From Parelaphostrongylus tenuis (Eukaryota > Nematoda > Chromadorea > Rhabditida > Metastrongylidae): a stretch of DNA of 64,000 nt. The position numbers and the translations under genes are program-made. The stretch lies in NCBI GenBank assembly GCA_019055375.1, contig JAHQIW010007163.1, positions 186,001 through 250,000 of the forward strand, in the 5' to 3' direction. Shown here in pieces: positions 37,567 through 48,250 of this stretch. The notes beneath the pieces are model-generated. The model saw nothing but the letters and a program-made list of their open reading frames with translations. It ran no database searches and was not told where the DNA came from. Position 1 is the stretch's first letter, and every line of letters starts with the position of its first letter.

Positions 37567-38128
37567 AGTTTGGGGAAAAAGTTCTGAGGAAATGCTTGTA
37601 AATTTTTGGGTGTAGGACATTCTTTGTGTTTATAGACTCATTCGAAAGCCCATCTTCTCCCGCGTTGATTGGTGTATTATCTATCTACTTATTTCAAGAT
37701 GGACTTAACAAGCGAGCAAATTAGGTTGTTGATGATGTATGAATGGTTGTTGGGTCCAAATGCAATGGTGAAATGAATGCATCAATCTGGCTTGGGGCGA
37801 TGACACAGTTGGCAAAAGGCAAACTTTCTTCAGCTTCGTCAAACTTTTTGAACCACCTGTACACTGCACCGTAGTTTTGCCAACTGTCTTCGCCCCGAGC
37901 CAGATTGATGCGTTCTCTTGCCACCATTGCATTTGAGCTTAACAACCATTCGTGCATCATCAACAACCTAATCTGCTCTCTTATTGATTCCATCTTCAAA
38001 CAAGTAGATAAATTATATACCAATCAACGCGGGAGAAAACGGGCTTACAAATGAGCCCAAAATCCCAAAAATGGCCGACATTCAAAAAAGTTACAGGCAT
38101 TTGCTCAGTACTTTTTCCCCAACCTATT
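37567..38128. mobile_element. Fold-back element made of two inverted mariner 5' ends
   Basis: Left arm 37567-37818 and right arm about 37873-38128 are inverted copies of each other. Each begins with a mariner terminus (ggttggggaaaaagtactga on the right, read inward) and each contains the start of a mariner transposase. The left arm reads EQIRLLMMYEWLLGPNAMV on the plus strand; the right arm reads EQIRLLMMHEWLLSSNAMV on the minus strand. The minus copy continues through the central ~55-base loop into WFKKFDEAEES, the second helix-turn-helix. There is no catalytic domain, so mobility would depend on a related autonomous mariner. Confidence 0.75.
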
Positions 38129-39289
38129 ACCACTGCAAGGCAGTTTAGTGCCTGGAGAAATTTTCGCACTTGTTCTCTTTCGTTCTGAATTGATGGAAGT
38201 CTCTCGTGCATAGCTCCATTTTCGAATATCATTTTCCCATCGTTACTCATTTTCAATTATGAATAGATCTTATTAGCATGAAGTCAATACGAACAACTTT
38301 ACGCGCATCAGTGGAAGACTTGTTTCTGTGACTTACTTTGTTGGACCTCTCATTCATTGGACTGGTAATTCGCTTCATTCTCATGAACTGATCGCTCCAC
38401 TAAGAAGTTGATGCCTCTTCCTTTTGGAAGTACAAATCTATGTGGCCTCGATAAAGCTTGTGTATTTTGAGAAAACTTTTAGAATATGTTGTCTGATTCG
38501 CTGAGCTCTTCATAATTTTGGTCTCTCATATTTACACCACGAGATTTGTTCTGTGAGAAATGAGCACGAATGAGCAATAGTCCTCTAAATGGATGACGAA
38601 GATTGAATAACTAAAATAATTTAAGTAAACAACAACCTAAAATATACATATATCAATGACAACATAGCAAGTAAAAAATACTCGATGACAGTGAGACTTC
38701 ATGCGACGGTCATACCATAGAAATGATTACAACGAATTAATACGATTGGCATTGGGTTCCAAGACTAAACTAGACGGCGAAGCCCAGGGATAGTGCTATG
38801 CTCGTCTCAGTAATTTCAACACCAGCGGTTGAATCCAGTGGATGATTATGCATAAAGTCTGAGGGCTTGGGTACGACTGCTGATGAAGTATGGCATAACG
38901 GTTAAAATGGAGTCATTATACATGAGGGCGGATCGGTCGTCCGCAATGGCGGACTAAGCATAGCCCATATCAGTCTGCTACGACACAGAGGTGGAAGCTG
39001 CGCTCACAATGTCATGGACAACAGTGATACATTGACAACCTGATAAAAAGGCGATTAGTGCTCATAAGGGGAGCGATGATCGAAAAGAATGCGGTTCCTG
39101 GCGGTCGCGCGTCGCGACCGGCCGTACACTTACTGCACGCCGAGCCTTTCCACGCACAAAACATTCGTTCTCTTGACTAATTCCCAATTCCTGCTACCTA
39201 AATGATCACTGATATTCGACCGTTCACTAAGAAAGAGGTAACAGCGAATCCTTGAGAGCGTTGCTACTACACGTGCAGCAGTCAAATCA

Positions 39290-39390
39290 ACACGTGCAAT
39301 AGTCGGAGACCTTTGTAGAAGCTGAGTGCGATAATGAGGTGAAATGTATCAAGTGCAAGAAGTGTTGGTATTTGTACGGTGAATTATGAA
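39290..39390. repeat. Dispersed repeat R2, copy 1
   Basis: caatagtcggagacctttgt and caagtgcaagaagtgttggt match aatagtcggagacttttgtg and cgaatgcaaaaagtgttgag at 45095-45165 in the same orientation. Here it abuts the 3' end of the RTE relic; there it abuts a mariner. Confidence 0.4.
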
Positions 39391-39419
39391 GACCGGTTAC
39401 GTGAAGATTAGTAAAACTT

Positions 39420-40320
39420 CCATTCTTCCCCACCGCATACAAAAGTAGCCTGTGAGTTTTTCTCGCTGTAGGAAATCGTTGAGTACTATGACTTTCTCTG
39501 GGAATTTATAAGGAAATCTTACACTCAGATCGGTGACTTTTTTCCTGTTCTTCTTGTATCAATAGTAATCCATTTAGAATGGCTCCTGTTCATCGGTTGC
39601 CGTTCAAATGCATTACCTATCCAACCCACTAGACTTTAATAGCTAGGCGTAAAGGCCAGAGTACTCGGTACTCAATTATCGACATAAGTCGATTTTCGGA
39701 CCCTTTTTCTTACTCTTGAGTTACGGGATACTTTTTGCATCAATTTTTCAATAGGGTTTTCGATGAAGCCAAGTGAGCTTTCATCCTGTTTATGTAGCGA
39801 TCAGCTCTCTGACGCGCATGTTGAGGAAGCAAGTATCGTGAAGTTACAAAAGTGGGCAGGGAGTCAGATGATTTTTGCTTTCTTCGCTACATCCTCGATG
39901 CTCTTCAACGCTCTCCAAGTTGTTTGATTTTTTCTGCTCAACTCAGGAGCTAAGCCGCCATCATATTGGCATTCCTGCCGACATAGACGTAATTGAATCA
40001 TAAGGATATGATGGTACTATTGAGCATGAATGAGGCATTCGAAATTCATCCCTTCCTCATTAACATAGCTTTGGTGAGATTTCGTCGAACGCCAATCTCT
40101 TCTCGAATGTTATCAAAATCGGTTGACGTCCGCTACATCCGCTTTGGCTGCTTGGTTGCTTTGTTAGAACATGTCATCAACGAAGCGAAAGTGGTGTAAC
40201 TGTCGACCACCGATTCCCACTCCCAAGTTGCCCCATTTCAATCTTTGCATGACGTTCTGCAGGATGCCAGTGAACAATTTTGAGGAGATGATCGAGGTCC
40301 CTTTCTTATATCAATAGTAT
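39420..40320 (-). mobile_element. RTE-type LINE relic: reverse transcriptase to C-terminus
   Basis: Minus-strand translation from about 40310 gives KLFTGILQNVMQRLKWG, then GGRQLHHFRFVDDM, the reverse-transcriptase active-site motif with two Asp. It continues through a YVYLGRE-like region, LAPELSRKNQTTWRAL, KSIEDVAKKAK, CASES-SLHKQDE, a W(A)GHVMR-like segment (SLVGWIGNAFE) and a WKF-containing end near 39420. This is the domain order of RTE-clade LINEs common in strongylid worms. Several in-frame stops and shifts make it inactive; the endonuclease half is absent (5' truncation, as is usual for LINEs). Confidence 0.84.
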
Positions 40321-40502
40321 GAAGTTATAAAATGGTGTTATTTTTTCATCGAATCATTATATAGCTCACGATGATCCTGTATATACTAAATGAAGACGCC
40401 CAGGCTTTTTAGACCTTGTGACAGCTTCTATTTCAACTGGATTAGGGTTTGCTTCAAATCATATGTACATATATGTATATGTGTAGGTATAAAAGGGTAA
40501 AG

Positions 40503-40794
40503 TTCAAAGCTCTCGGCGTTGACCAATTCCTAAGGAATGCACATGCATTCATCTTCAAGTTTTGACTTCGTTCGAGGTGATTGAATGCACATCTGGCCTT
40601 CACAATGCCTCGCAGCGGCCTCCCCCTGAACAGAGTCAGTGCTGCTTATCCTCCTGGACAAGTCTGAGACCATTCTGGTACCAATTTACCGACCCCGGAG
40701 GGATGGATGGATTGGTGAGCCACGAGCGCGACATTGAACCACTGAGCTCGTGTGCGACGCGGAGCACCTCTAAGCACTGCACCACACGCGCTCT
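40503..40794 (-). mobile_element. tRNA-derived SINE (family 1), copy D, full length
   Basis: Minus-strand head agagcgcgtgtggtgcagtg then cttagagg (A box) and, about 45 bases on, gagctcagtggttcaatgtc (B box), followed by the family body and a tail ending gccgagagctttg. About 292 bases. The head lacks a closed acceptor stem, so this is a SINE and not a tRNA gene. Confidence 0.85.
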
Positions 40795-41827
40795 TTCTAT
40801 GTGTGGATATATAGGTCTGTAATTATATTTATATAGGGTGTGGTCGTTGAATGGATAATGGCGCAGATTATCAAAATGGAGTATGATGGTTTGAGCTGAT
40901 AGCTGATACATTCTAGTAAGCAATCAATGAACGATTGAACTCGAGCTCCTCCAATGATGTAAGGGGACTTGTTAACTCTTACTAATCGTTGGAAGGCTAA
41001 ATCTCTAGCTACTCCGCTAAGTGGCCCTTTTTGAAAAAGCGCTGTAGCAATCAGAATAAATATGTTGAACGCCACGACGTTCTTTTTTTTACTTCGCTTC
41101 AAATTTGCTAGGCAAAACTCTTTTCTTAGACGTAATATTCTGATAGCTAAAACTTGAAAAATTCAAAAATATGGTTGCTTTTTAGAAAAGCTTTCTAGCC
41201 GCTGTCAGAAAAAAAAAAGATTTATGCTTCAAACACTCATATTTCTTGCAGGACAGAGCTTTTTTGATGATAAGTAACCATCCAACAGCGTAAGTCTTGA
41301 CGATTTCAATGATGTGCTTATTTTCTGGAGAAAGTGCTTCATTGCAGAGTTGCACGGAAAAGAAAAGTGATTTCACATACGCGGGGCCTTGTTCGTCAAA
41401 TAGGATGTGTGGTGGGCATCCGCCGGGCGTGCGCTTGCAGTATTTTTGACGTGGCGATCGATCTGTCCCGTTGGGGCGTTGCACACGTGGAGTGCAACTT
41501 TGTTAATTGATTTGTTTTTTCTCTGCTTTGAAAGGAAGTTCAGTTAAAGTGTATGAACCTGATACTAGAACGTTTCCTCTACAAGTTCATATGTTTTTCG
41601 TGCTTCCAACGAATTATATGCGTGATGGAAATGAAAGCGCGTGGCGGGTGCGAAAGATGACTTTATTTCGAATGCTAGAGCCTTTTAAAAGGTCTTTTCG
41701 AAAAAGACCCCTCAGAGTGTCGATTTGTTAGTGGCACAGATTGTCAAAAAACTGGTGCTGTTTTGATCCCAACCCTAGCTTTTTCTTACAACCAACCAGT
41801 GAACGATACATATATAAAAGCTAAAGG

Positions 41828-42118
41828 ATAAAGCTCTCGGCGTTGATCAGTCCCTTAGGGATGCGCCATGCATTCGACTTCAATTTCTAACTTCGTTTGA
41901 GGTGATTGAATGCATATCTGGCCTTTACAATGACTCGCGGTGGCCTCCCGCTGAACCGAGTCAGTGCTGCTTATCCTCCCAGACAAGTCTGAGACCTATC
42001 TGGTACCAATTTACCGACCACGGAGGGATGGATGGCTTGGTGGGCCATGAGCGCGAGATCGAACCATTGACCTCGTGTGCGACGCAGGGCACCTCTAACC
42101 ACTGCGCCACATGCGCTC
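41828..42118 (-). mobile_element. tRNA-derived SINE (family 1), copy E, full length
   Basis: Best-preserved head. Minus strand: tgagcgcatgtggcgcagtg then gttagagg (A box), and ggtcaatggttcgatctcgc (B box). Body and tail as in copy D. The head abuts a long AT microsatellite at 42119. It lies 1.0 kb from copy D in the same orientation. Confidence 0.87.
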
Positions 42119-42280
42119 ACATATATATATTATATATATCTATATATATATATATATACTCATACAGATATATACTTATATATGCATATATATGTACATA
42201 TATGCATGCATATAATATCTATATATATATATCGTATATATATATATATCGTATATATATATATATATATATATATCGTA
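42119..42280. repeat. Interrupted AT microsatellite
   Basis: Roughly 160 bases of AT/TA repeats with spaced ATCG, GTAC and GCATGC interruptions. It begins directly at the head of SINE copy E. Open Tyr/Ile-rich frames on both strands here are low-complexity artefacts. Confidence 0.95.
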
Positions 42281-44189
42281 CAATGACACTTAACAATATA
42301 AATTTCTGGATTTTCAGCACATGATGGCCATGACAAGATTTCAATTTGGATTGTTGGGCTTGAATTCACGACAAGTCCTATGATTTGCTATGTTGCGATG
42401 TGCGTATCAAGATAACAACAATATTATCGGAATCATAGCATTCTGATAGTATGAAATTCATGAATGTAGTATGCCCCATTTTCATACTTATAACAGATGT
42501 GAGTTGTCTACTTTTGATTTTCACCGTGAGCACCTCAAGCACTAACTTGACTTTCAGTTTATGACCTCTTCTCATGACGGGCAATTGGGGCAGACAAAAC
42601 AGGAACCTCCACTATCCGTCGACCCCGAGGTGATTACCAGATTGTACTTCAGCTTTTATAATGTAAATTCTAAGGAGCGTATGGACCAAAATTGTCGCTT
42701 TTGATCCAGTCGTTCTTAAAACATTATGACCATTTTCGGCAGTTTTAGCTCCTTGATCTATAAAGTAGGTAACTGCAACAGACTAGGGGTGAAAACCTCC
42801 CGAAATGATATCCAGGATTAAGGACACTTAGAATGAACTGAAAGCGCTGAAGAGATTTGATGTCCTCTTCTACTCGTTTATCCTAATGTGAAAGCAGAGT
42901 TCTTTCTCAGGTGGCCACATTCACGACAGCAGGTGGAAAATCGAAACATATGCTGGTTAATTTGGGCGACAAACATCTGGCTGTCAAGGTGACCTAGTTG
43001 CACTTTATTCAACATTATAAGAAACAATTCACAAGAAGAAACGTTGGCAGTCTTTCCATTCTAGTTTGTTGTATTAACCATAATTAGTCAACACCGGTGT
43101 AACGACCACAACTGCTTGATATTGGTCCCGCTCAGTTATCTTATATTCAACGGCCGTTAGTCCTCGCCCTTGACGATGACCCCTGGCCCTGTCCCTATAC
43201 AAGATGAGCAAAGTGGAACAAGTGATAGGCCAAGGCGACCTCAAACGAATGGCGCCGTGCCTTCGCAGCGCTCATAAAAATAGATATACGAGTGCTATCT
43301 GAACAGTTATCATGATCTGTAGCATTATGTTATTATTATATATTGCATCATACCTACTTTTGATTCTACTACTTCTTCTCTACAGTTTCACTGCAGGGCT
43401 TCCTCTTGAAGAAGTCTACAAGACTTCAAAATTATCCATTCTGCTGGTCCAACTTCAAGATGTTCCATGCTTCATCACTCTATAAAACCTAGTAATATCT
43501 CTAACTTGACGAAATCTAGCCCAATTCAATGGTGTAAGTGAAATGTATCCTCCAGTTAATTTACTTGTGGCAACGAAATCATTGCACTGTCTTATTTTTC
43601 ACATGGAGCAGAGATATGAAAATCCAACCATCTATTTCGTTTTCATCGTTGGGCTTTACATGAATGTAACTCGAGAATTTTTTCTATAGAAACTATGCGA
43701 GTTGTGTATTATTCACAGTGCATAGCTTCGATCGGTCGGTCCATTAATCGTTGCTGTCAAAGAATTATTATCAGGAGACAGCAAACCTCTCTCTTATCCA
43801 TCTACATAGGCCTATGACTGTATATGGTGTGACTGGAAAACCCCCAGCAGGATTTCTCTCTACATTCCAGCTAAAGCTTGCTTGACCGGGATCAAGCATG
43901 TAAATGAGGGGAAAAGGAATGGTAGCGCAGTAGTTAGTAATGCAGTATATCAGGAAGCTAGTTGACAAGCAAGGCGCTGCTCTGATTCATTTCCGAACTG
44001 TCTAGCAATCATTGAACTGGAAGCTTCTTAGCTTGAGCATCTCCAAAATTGTATGAAGGATAGTGTCGACCGTATCTTCCGACTCGATGAAGAAAACGAG
44101 GTGCTTTTTGATAATTAGTAGTTATTTCAGCGTAGTCATACGTTAGCTTTAAACTCGGCAATTTCGAGGTTGTACTTCATCGCGTTTTT
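42281..44189. other. No gene recognised
   Basis: Contains a tRNA-like snippet at 43915 (ggtagcgcagtagttagtaa) too short to call. No supported coding frame. Confidence 0.45.
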
Positions 44190-45010
44190 TGCTCAACAGA
44201 GCTTTTCCCCTAGACTCTCAATACCATTAGAAAATCTGAATCTCTCTGATTTCGAGTGTGCCATGTTTTTGGATAAGACTTCTTAATGCCATAGCAGCCA
44301 AAAGAAGATTGAGTTTCGCACTCGACACCCACTAGAGCGCGTCTCTTAAATCGCTCTGTGCTTAACGATTTTAGAGCCATTCCGAAAGGACGCAGTTTTC
44401 GTTATTATTTTGAGAAATTCAATCAACGTTCGTTCTATCGTTTTATGGGTGCAGGCTTTTATTTTCATTTTTTGTTGACAAATAAATCCGCTACTCAACA
44501 TAAGTCTGAAGAGTCTAAGCCATAGAGTGCGAAACGTAATCTTCCTTTCACTCTTCCAGCGCTCTATGAAGATTTTTTCAAAAATTGCACTTCACTTCAT
44601 GATCATCCGAATTTATGCTATTAAATAATTACTGATAGACCAACGGCAAACACTAGTCGCTTTAGTGCCCCTTGTTGCGAATATTGGCGAAATCCCATTT
44701 ACACAGCCATTCACATACTGTAGCATAGCAGGAACTCCACGCCGTGTGTGTAACTAAACTTTATTCCCACTGCTACAGCACGTTAAAAAGATTACTTTCG
44801 AATTCAATAAAAATCATCGAGATTTAAGCCTTTGAATGAAACCACGAGTCCAAGGAAAACTTGTCCATCGAAAAGTGCGCCGAGTGTGGAACATTATTTT
44901 ACTCCTACCGCCATAGCGCACTAACACGTCAATTCAGAGCAGAAGTACAAAACTGAAATTGTCGAGATCTGAGCTATTAAGTGGTTGCTAAAGCTTCAGG
45001 AAAAGCAGGA
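44190..45010. repeat. Diverged units related to the TIR-element subrepeat
   Basis: Repeating blocks with ccagcgctctatgaagattt, tgctacagcacgttaaaaag and catagcgcactaacacgtca, each followed by a cgag/ccgaattt..gctatt motif and an aggaaaa run. Units ~150-170 bases. Similar reverse-oriented units lie at 19560-19790 and 41030-41390. Confidence 0.5.
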
Positions 45011-45084
45011 AACGCGTTGCCCTATAGGTTGAAAATAATGACGATAAACAACAATACCAAAGACGAAATCCTCACGCAGTGGCC

Positions 45085-45175
45085 GGCGCAACATGAAATA
45101 GTCGGAGACTTTTGTGGAGAATGAATGACAGATATGATTCGAATGCAAAAAGTGTTGAGATATGAGTGATAGAAA
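45085..45175. repeat. Dispersed repeat R2, copy 2
   Basis: See the copy at 39290. The shared tract is ~70-80 bases with small indels and stops about 70 bases before the mariner terminus at 45245. Confidence 0.4.
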
Positions 45176-45244
45176 TGTAATGCTGGGATGTGAAAAAATG
45201 GACAGAAATAGATTTATTTTCAAGCCACAGCTGATCCGCGACAT

Positions 45245-46128
45245 ATTGGGTTGTTCCATAATTTTTTCGCAATTTGACATTTTTGCCAATTAAACTGCTA
45301 TTAATCTAGAGAGATCATTTGACAACATATAATCGGCTCATCAATCAATTATATGTAGCCATTTACTTAGCAAGGATTGCGTGCCTTCCCTCAGTTGGTG
45401 AGATCACTTTTGAGGTAGTTGTAGTCCCCAAATTTTCTCCATCGTAGCTGCTGCATCAAAGCGCAGAAGAGACGATTATTTGACGGAGCAATATTAGAGC
45501 TAGCCGTGGTCCAGCCCATTCCAAAATGTAGCGAATCGACTTTGCCATGTGAGGTCAAGCATTATTCTGGAGAAAAGCGACACTGAATCGTTTTGGACGC
45601 TTCACTCGCACTGCTGCGGACAACTTCCGCAGTTGTTCCCCGTAGACATCGGCATTAATTGTATGCCTGTTGTAGAGTAGTTTTCGATAAGCATACCCTG
45701 ATAATTCCAAAAAACCGAAGCCATAATCTTTTAGGCATGAAACTCGGGCTTAGGTTGAACTTGCGCGTCTCTGTGGCAGCGCAGCCACTAGCAATGGCGC
45801 GTGTTGTTCTCGTGGTAGACCCAAGACTCATCTCCAGTGATGATCGACTTAAGAGAGTCCTAAATGTGCGGTCGAAACAGAGCACTTTCACGGATGGTCA
45901 CGTGTGCAGCGCGGTCGTGGTCGGTCAATGCATGGAGTGTTGTTCATCGAGACACCATTTTGCGGTATGTCATTTTATTTGAATGGCAAACGTTGGTGCT
46001 ACGACCCTATTCAAGTGTCGGGCTAAACCTACTAGAACTAGATAAAACAGTAATACGGTAGTGCGAAAGATATGGGACAATCCAACATGACCGACTACAT
46101 CAAGAATCAAAATTATGGAACAAATAGT
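45245..46128 (-). mobile_element. Decayed mariner element
   Basis: Ends share ttgttccataatttt in inverted orientation (45251-45265 and about 46108-46123). The minus-strand interior is a frame-broken transposase. SLGSTTRTTRAIASG, then KFNLSPSFMPKRLWLRFFG, correspond to the family's DESWxxxxN and PKPxFHxKKxMxSVFW region around the second catalytic Asp. Downstream pieces match the C-terminal part. Several stops and frameshifts show that it is inactive. Length (~880 bp) is below a full mariner, so internal sequence has been lost. Confidence 0.8.
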
Positions 46129-46724
46129 TGCTCGATTCCTCACGCTATATAAGTAAAGATCCTCTAAGTGCATTAGCGTCTACTCTTAACATGAACTTGA
46201 TTTCACTTATGGTGGCGCATGATGTATGCTCCGTATTCCAAACACTTTTCAAATTCCGATTGTGCACGCTACGTTTTAGGTTTGAGATGTGATATGGTTT
46301 GCCAGAAATGAAGTCCTGTCCCAGATATACGATTAACTGAGAAGGTAGCGGTGTTTATGGAAGAGTTCATGGTGGAGTGACCTCTCGTCGTCTTTAAAAC
46401 AATGGTCCCTGGTTTTCTTCATATATCACACAAATGTGTTGTTTGTCTTCGCAATGCAGAGGAGAGAACTTCAATCCGAATGAGATTTCAAAATACAATG
46501 AATTTGAACGACTTAACGTTGAATGAGATGACATCGACAGCATAATTTGTCTGAAACAGTAATGTCGTGTTTTGGACACTTTGAACACTTCGTTTATCCG
46601 TCTTCACAGCATTTTGTTTTCTCTGTGCGGATCTCACTACTTTTAGCAATCAAGTCGTTGTTTCGTCTTCATCTTGAACGTTGTAGAATACTGGTTGAGC
46701 TTACAATCTCGAGAATAGTCTGGC

Positions 46725-46862
46725 CGTGGCGTCCCATAAGGCGTCACTGTTGAGCCGGAAAGGGTTAGGAGGGCGGAGGGGAGAAGAGGGTGGAGGATGG
46801 AGCTCGGCTCCATGCGGGCCTCAACGAGTGTCACAACCACTCGACCACGGCGCCCCATAATG
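46725..46862 (-). repeat. tRNA-like repeat (third SINE-like head)
   Basis: Minus strand: atggggcgccgtggtcgagt then ggttgtgacactcg, strongly like a Leu/Ser-type tRNA 5' half with A box. About 35 bases on comes ggagccgagctccatcc, a poor B box. A G-rich tract follows (plus strand about 46765-46800 appears as gggcggaggggagaagagggt). No second copy seen in the window. Likely a SINE or tRNA pseudogene. Confidence 0.4.
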
Positions 46863-47639
46863 TCGTCTTATTGAAAAATATCTTCATAAAACTAATAGTA
46901 AATGTTTTCTTAGAGAGAAACTAATTATATGGCGAATCAGCAAGTCATGATTAGCAATGAAATGCCGTGATAGTAAAAATCTCAACGGTATTCCAAAACT
47001 ATTGGACTTCCCTTTTCTTGAAAGCATGACATTGTTGATGCACTACAGTCATGGGAAACGCCAATTTCCCATAATTTTTGCTGTCAAACCAAAAACTACC
47101 GGCAATTCTTCGTTAACTAGGATACTTTGAAATCAATTTAGTGATCGGCTAATAGAAGAGACATTGCTTTATCTATTTCTGTCCATAGATGGTTCTCTTA
47201 AACTGTCATTTGATTCTTAGAGTCGCTTGAAACTAAACTTCCAATATAAATAAAAGCAAGAACCAATTATTCCGTGAGTTCGGCGAAATTCCGAAAGCCA
47301 TCAGAAAAGTATTTGCTGATATCATCATGTTATAATGGACGAACCAAAACATTTGAAACATCATATTATATAATCAATATTGTAATCTGATTTACGGTTT
47401 GGGAAGGATAGCCTTCACTGATGCATGACACACGATCCTAAACTCAACACCTGCTAATGCAACTAACAGTAATTTGAGAACAATAGAAGCGAACGTAAAA
47501 AGATCAAGCAGAAAGTTTCGGCGCAGATCAAACCCTTCATGCATCGAATTCCACTTGGCGTAATATCAGTAAATGAGTGCATATTTGGCTTGCAATAATT
47601 TACGGATTTTCACTCTTGTCTCAAGTCACTGTAACTCCC

Positions 47640-48250
47640 AGCAAATGGAACCACGTAGGGCACCTGCGAACACTGCGTCGGAAGTAGAAGCTTACGACAG
47701 TAAAACGATTGGGGTTAATCTTTCAGCAACCTGCTCAAGCTTCTTTGACACTTCAACAGCTTGACAGTGTCCCAGAGAAGTCCTCACTCGTGTTAATCAG
47801 ACCTCGCAATTTCATCATGAATTCTGTCGCGAAATTTTTTCTCCATCAAAAAATTCTTTGTGCTATAGAAGCTTCGTTAACTCCTGACTCACTCCTGCTC
47901 GAATATAAAGATGGGCAATTTGGCAATACTTTGGTGATGCCTAGTGAGGATAAGGCCTCACAAACTAGCCCATTTTCAACCAACATCACATCTCAGAATT
48001 TCATCAAAGATCGACTTCAAATAAGCACTTCCAAAGGCGACTACGTTTCGCTCGACTTAATCAGCGACAATGTTGCAAAATTCGTCAACAAAGCGAAGTT
48101 GACGTAGATATGGGCTATCGTTTCACTCTCAGGTTAACCATTCCAGTTTTGGTAATTCGCCCTCCAGAGTGGCTGTAAATATTTTGGCAAGGTGGTATCG
48201 CCTCGCCGTCTTGTAGAGTCTCTCTTTTTGCTGATGCAGTGTCTTTATCG
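47640..48250 (-). mobile_element. RTE-type LINE relic (second copy, more decayed)
   Basis: Minus-strand frames read KIFTATLEGELPKLEW near 48.2 kb and LRQLRFVDEF near 48.1 kb, the same positions as in the copy at 40.2 kb (the second active-site Asp is Glu here). Further down, FRDRIHDEIARSD and GLLWDTVKLLKC lie where the relative has NMMNDLAPELSR and AWxxxKSIEDV. Stops are frequent. The long plus-strand frame across 47709-48107 is its antisense shadow. Confidence 0.55.

Noticed and set aside
40562..42324. Long open frames within 40562-40923 and 41902-42324
   Set aside because: They are reading frames through the SINE body, repeated in several copies, not genes.
42077..42369. Tyr/Ile-rich open frames on both strands
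   Set aside because: Translation of an AT microsatellite and the SINE head; low complexity only.
46725..46862. Functional tRNA gene
   Set aside because: The A box is good but the B box, acceptor stem and anticodon arm do not form a closed tRNA fold; called a tRNA-like repeat instead.
47709..48107. 132-codon plus-strand open frame
   Set aside because: The opposite strand carries recognisable RTE reverse-transcriptase landmarks (LRFVDE) across the same bases, so this is an antisense shadow.
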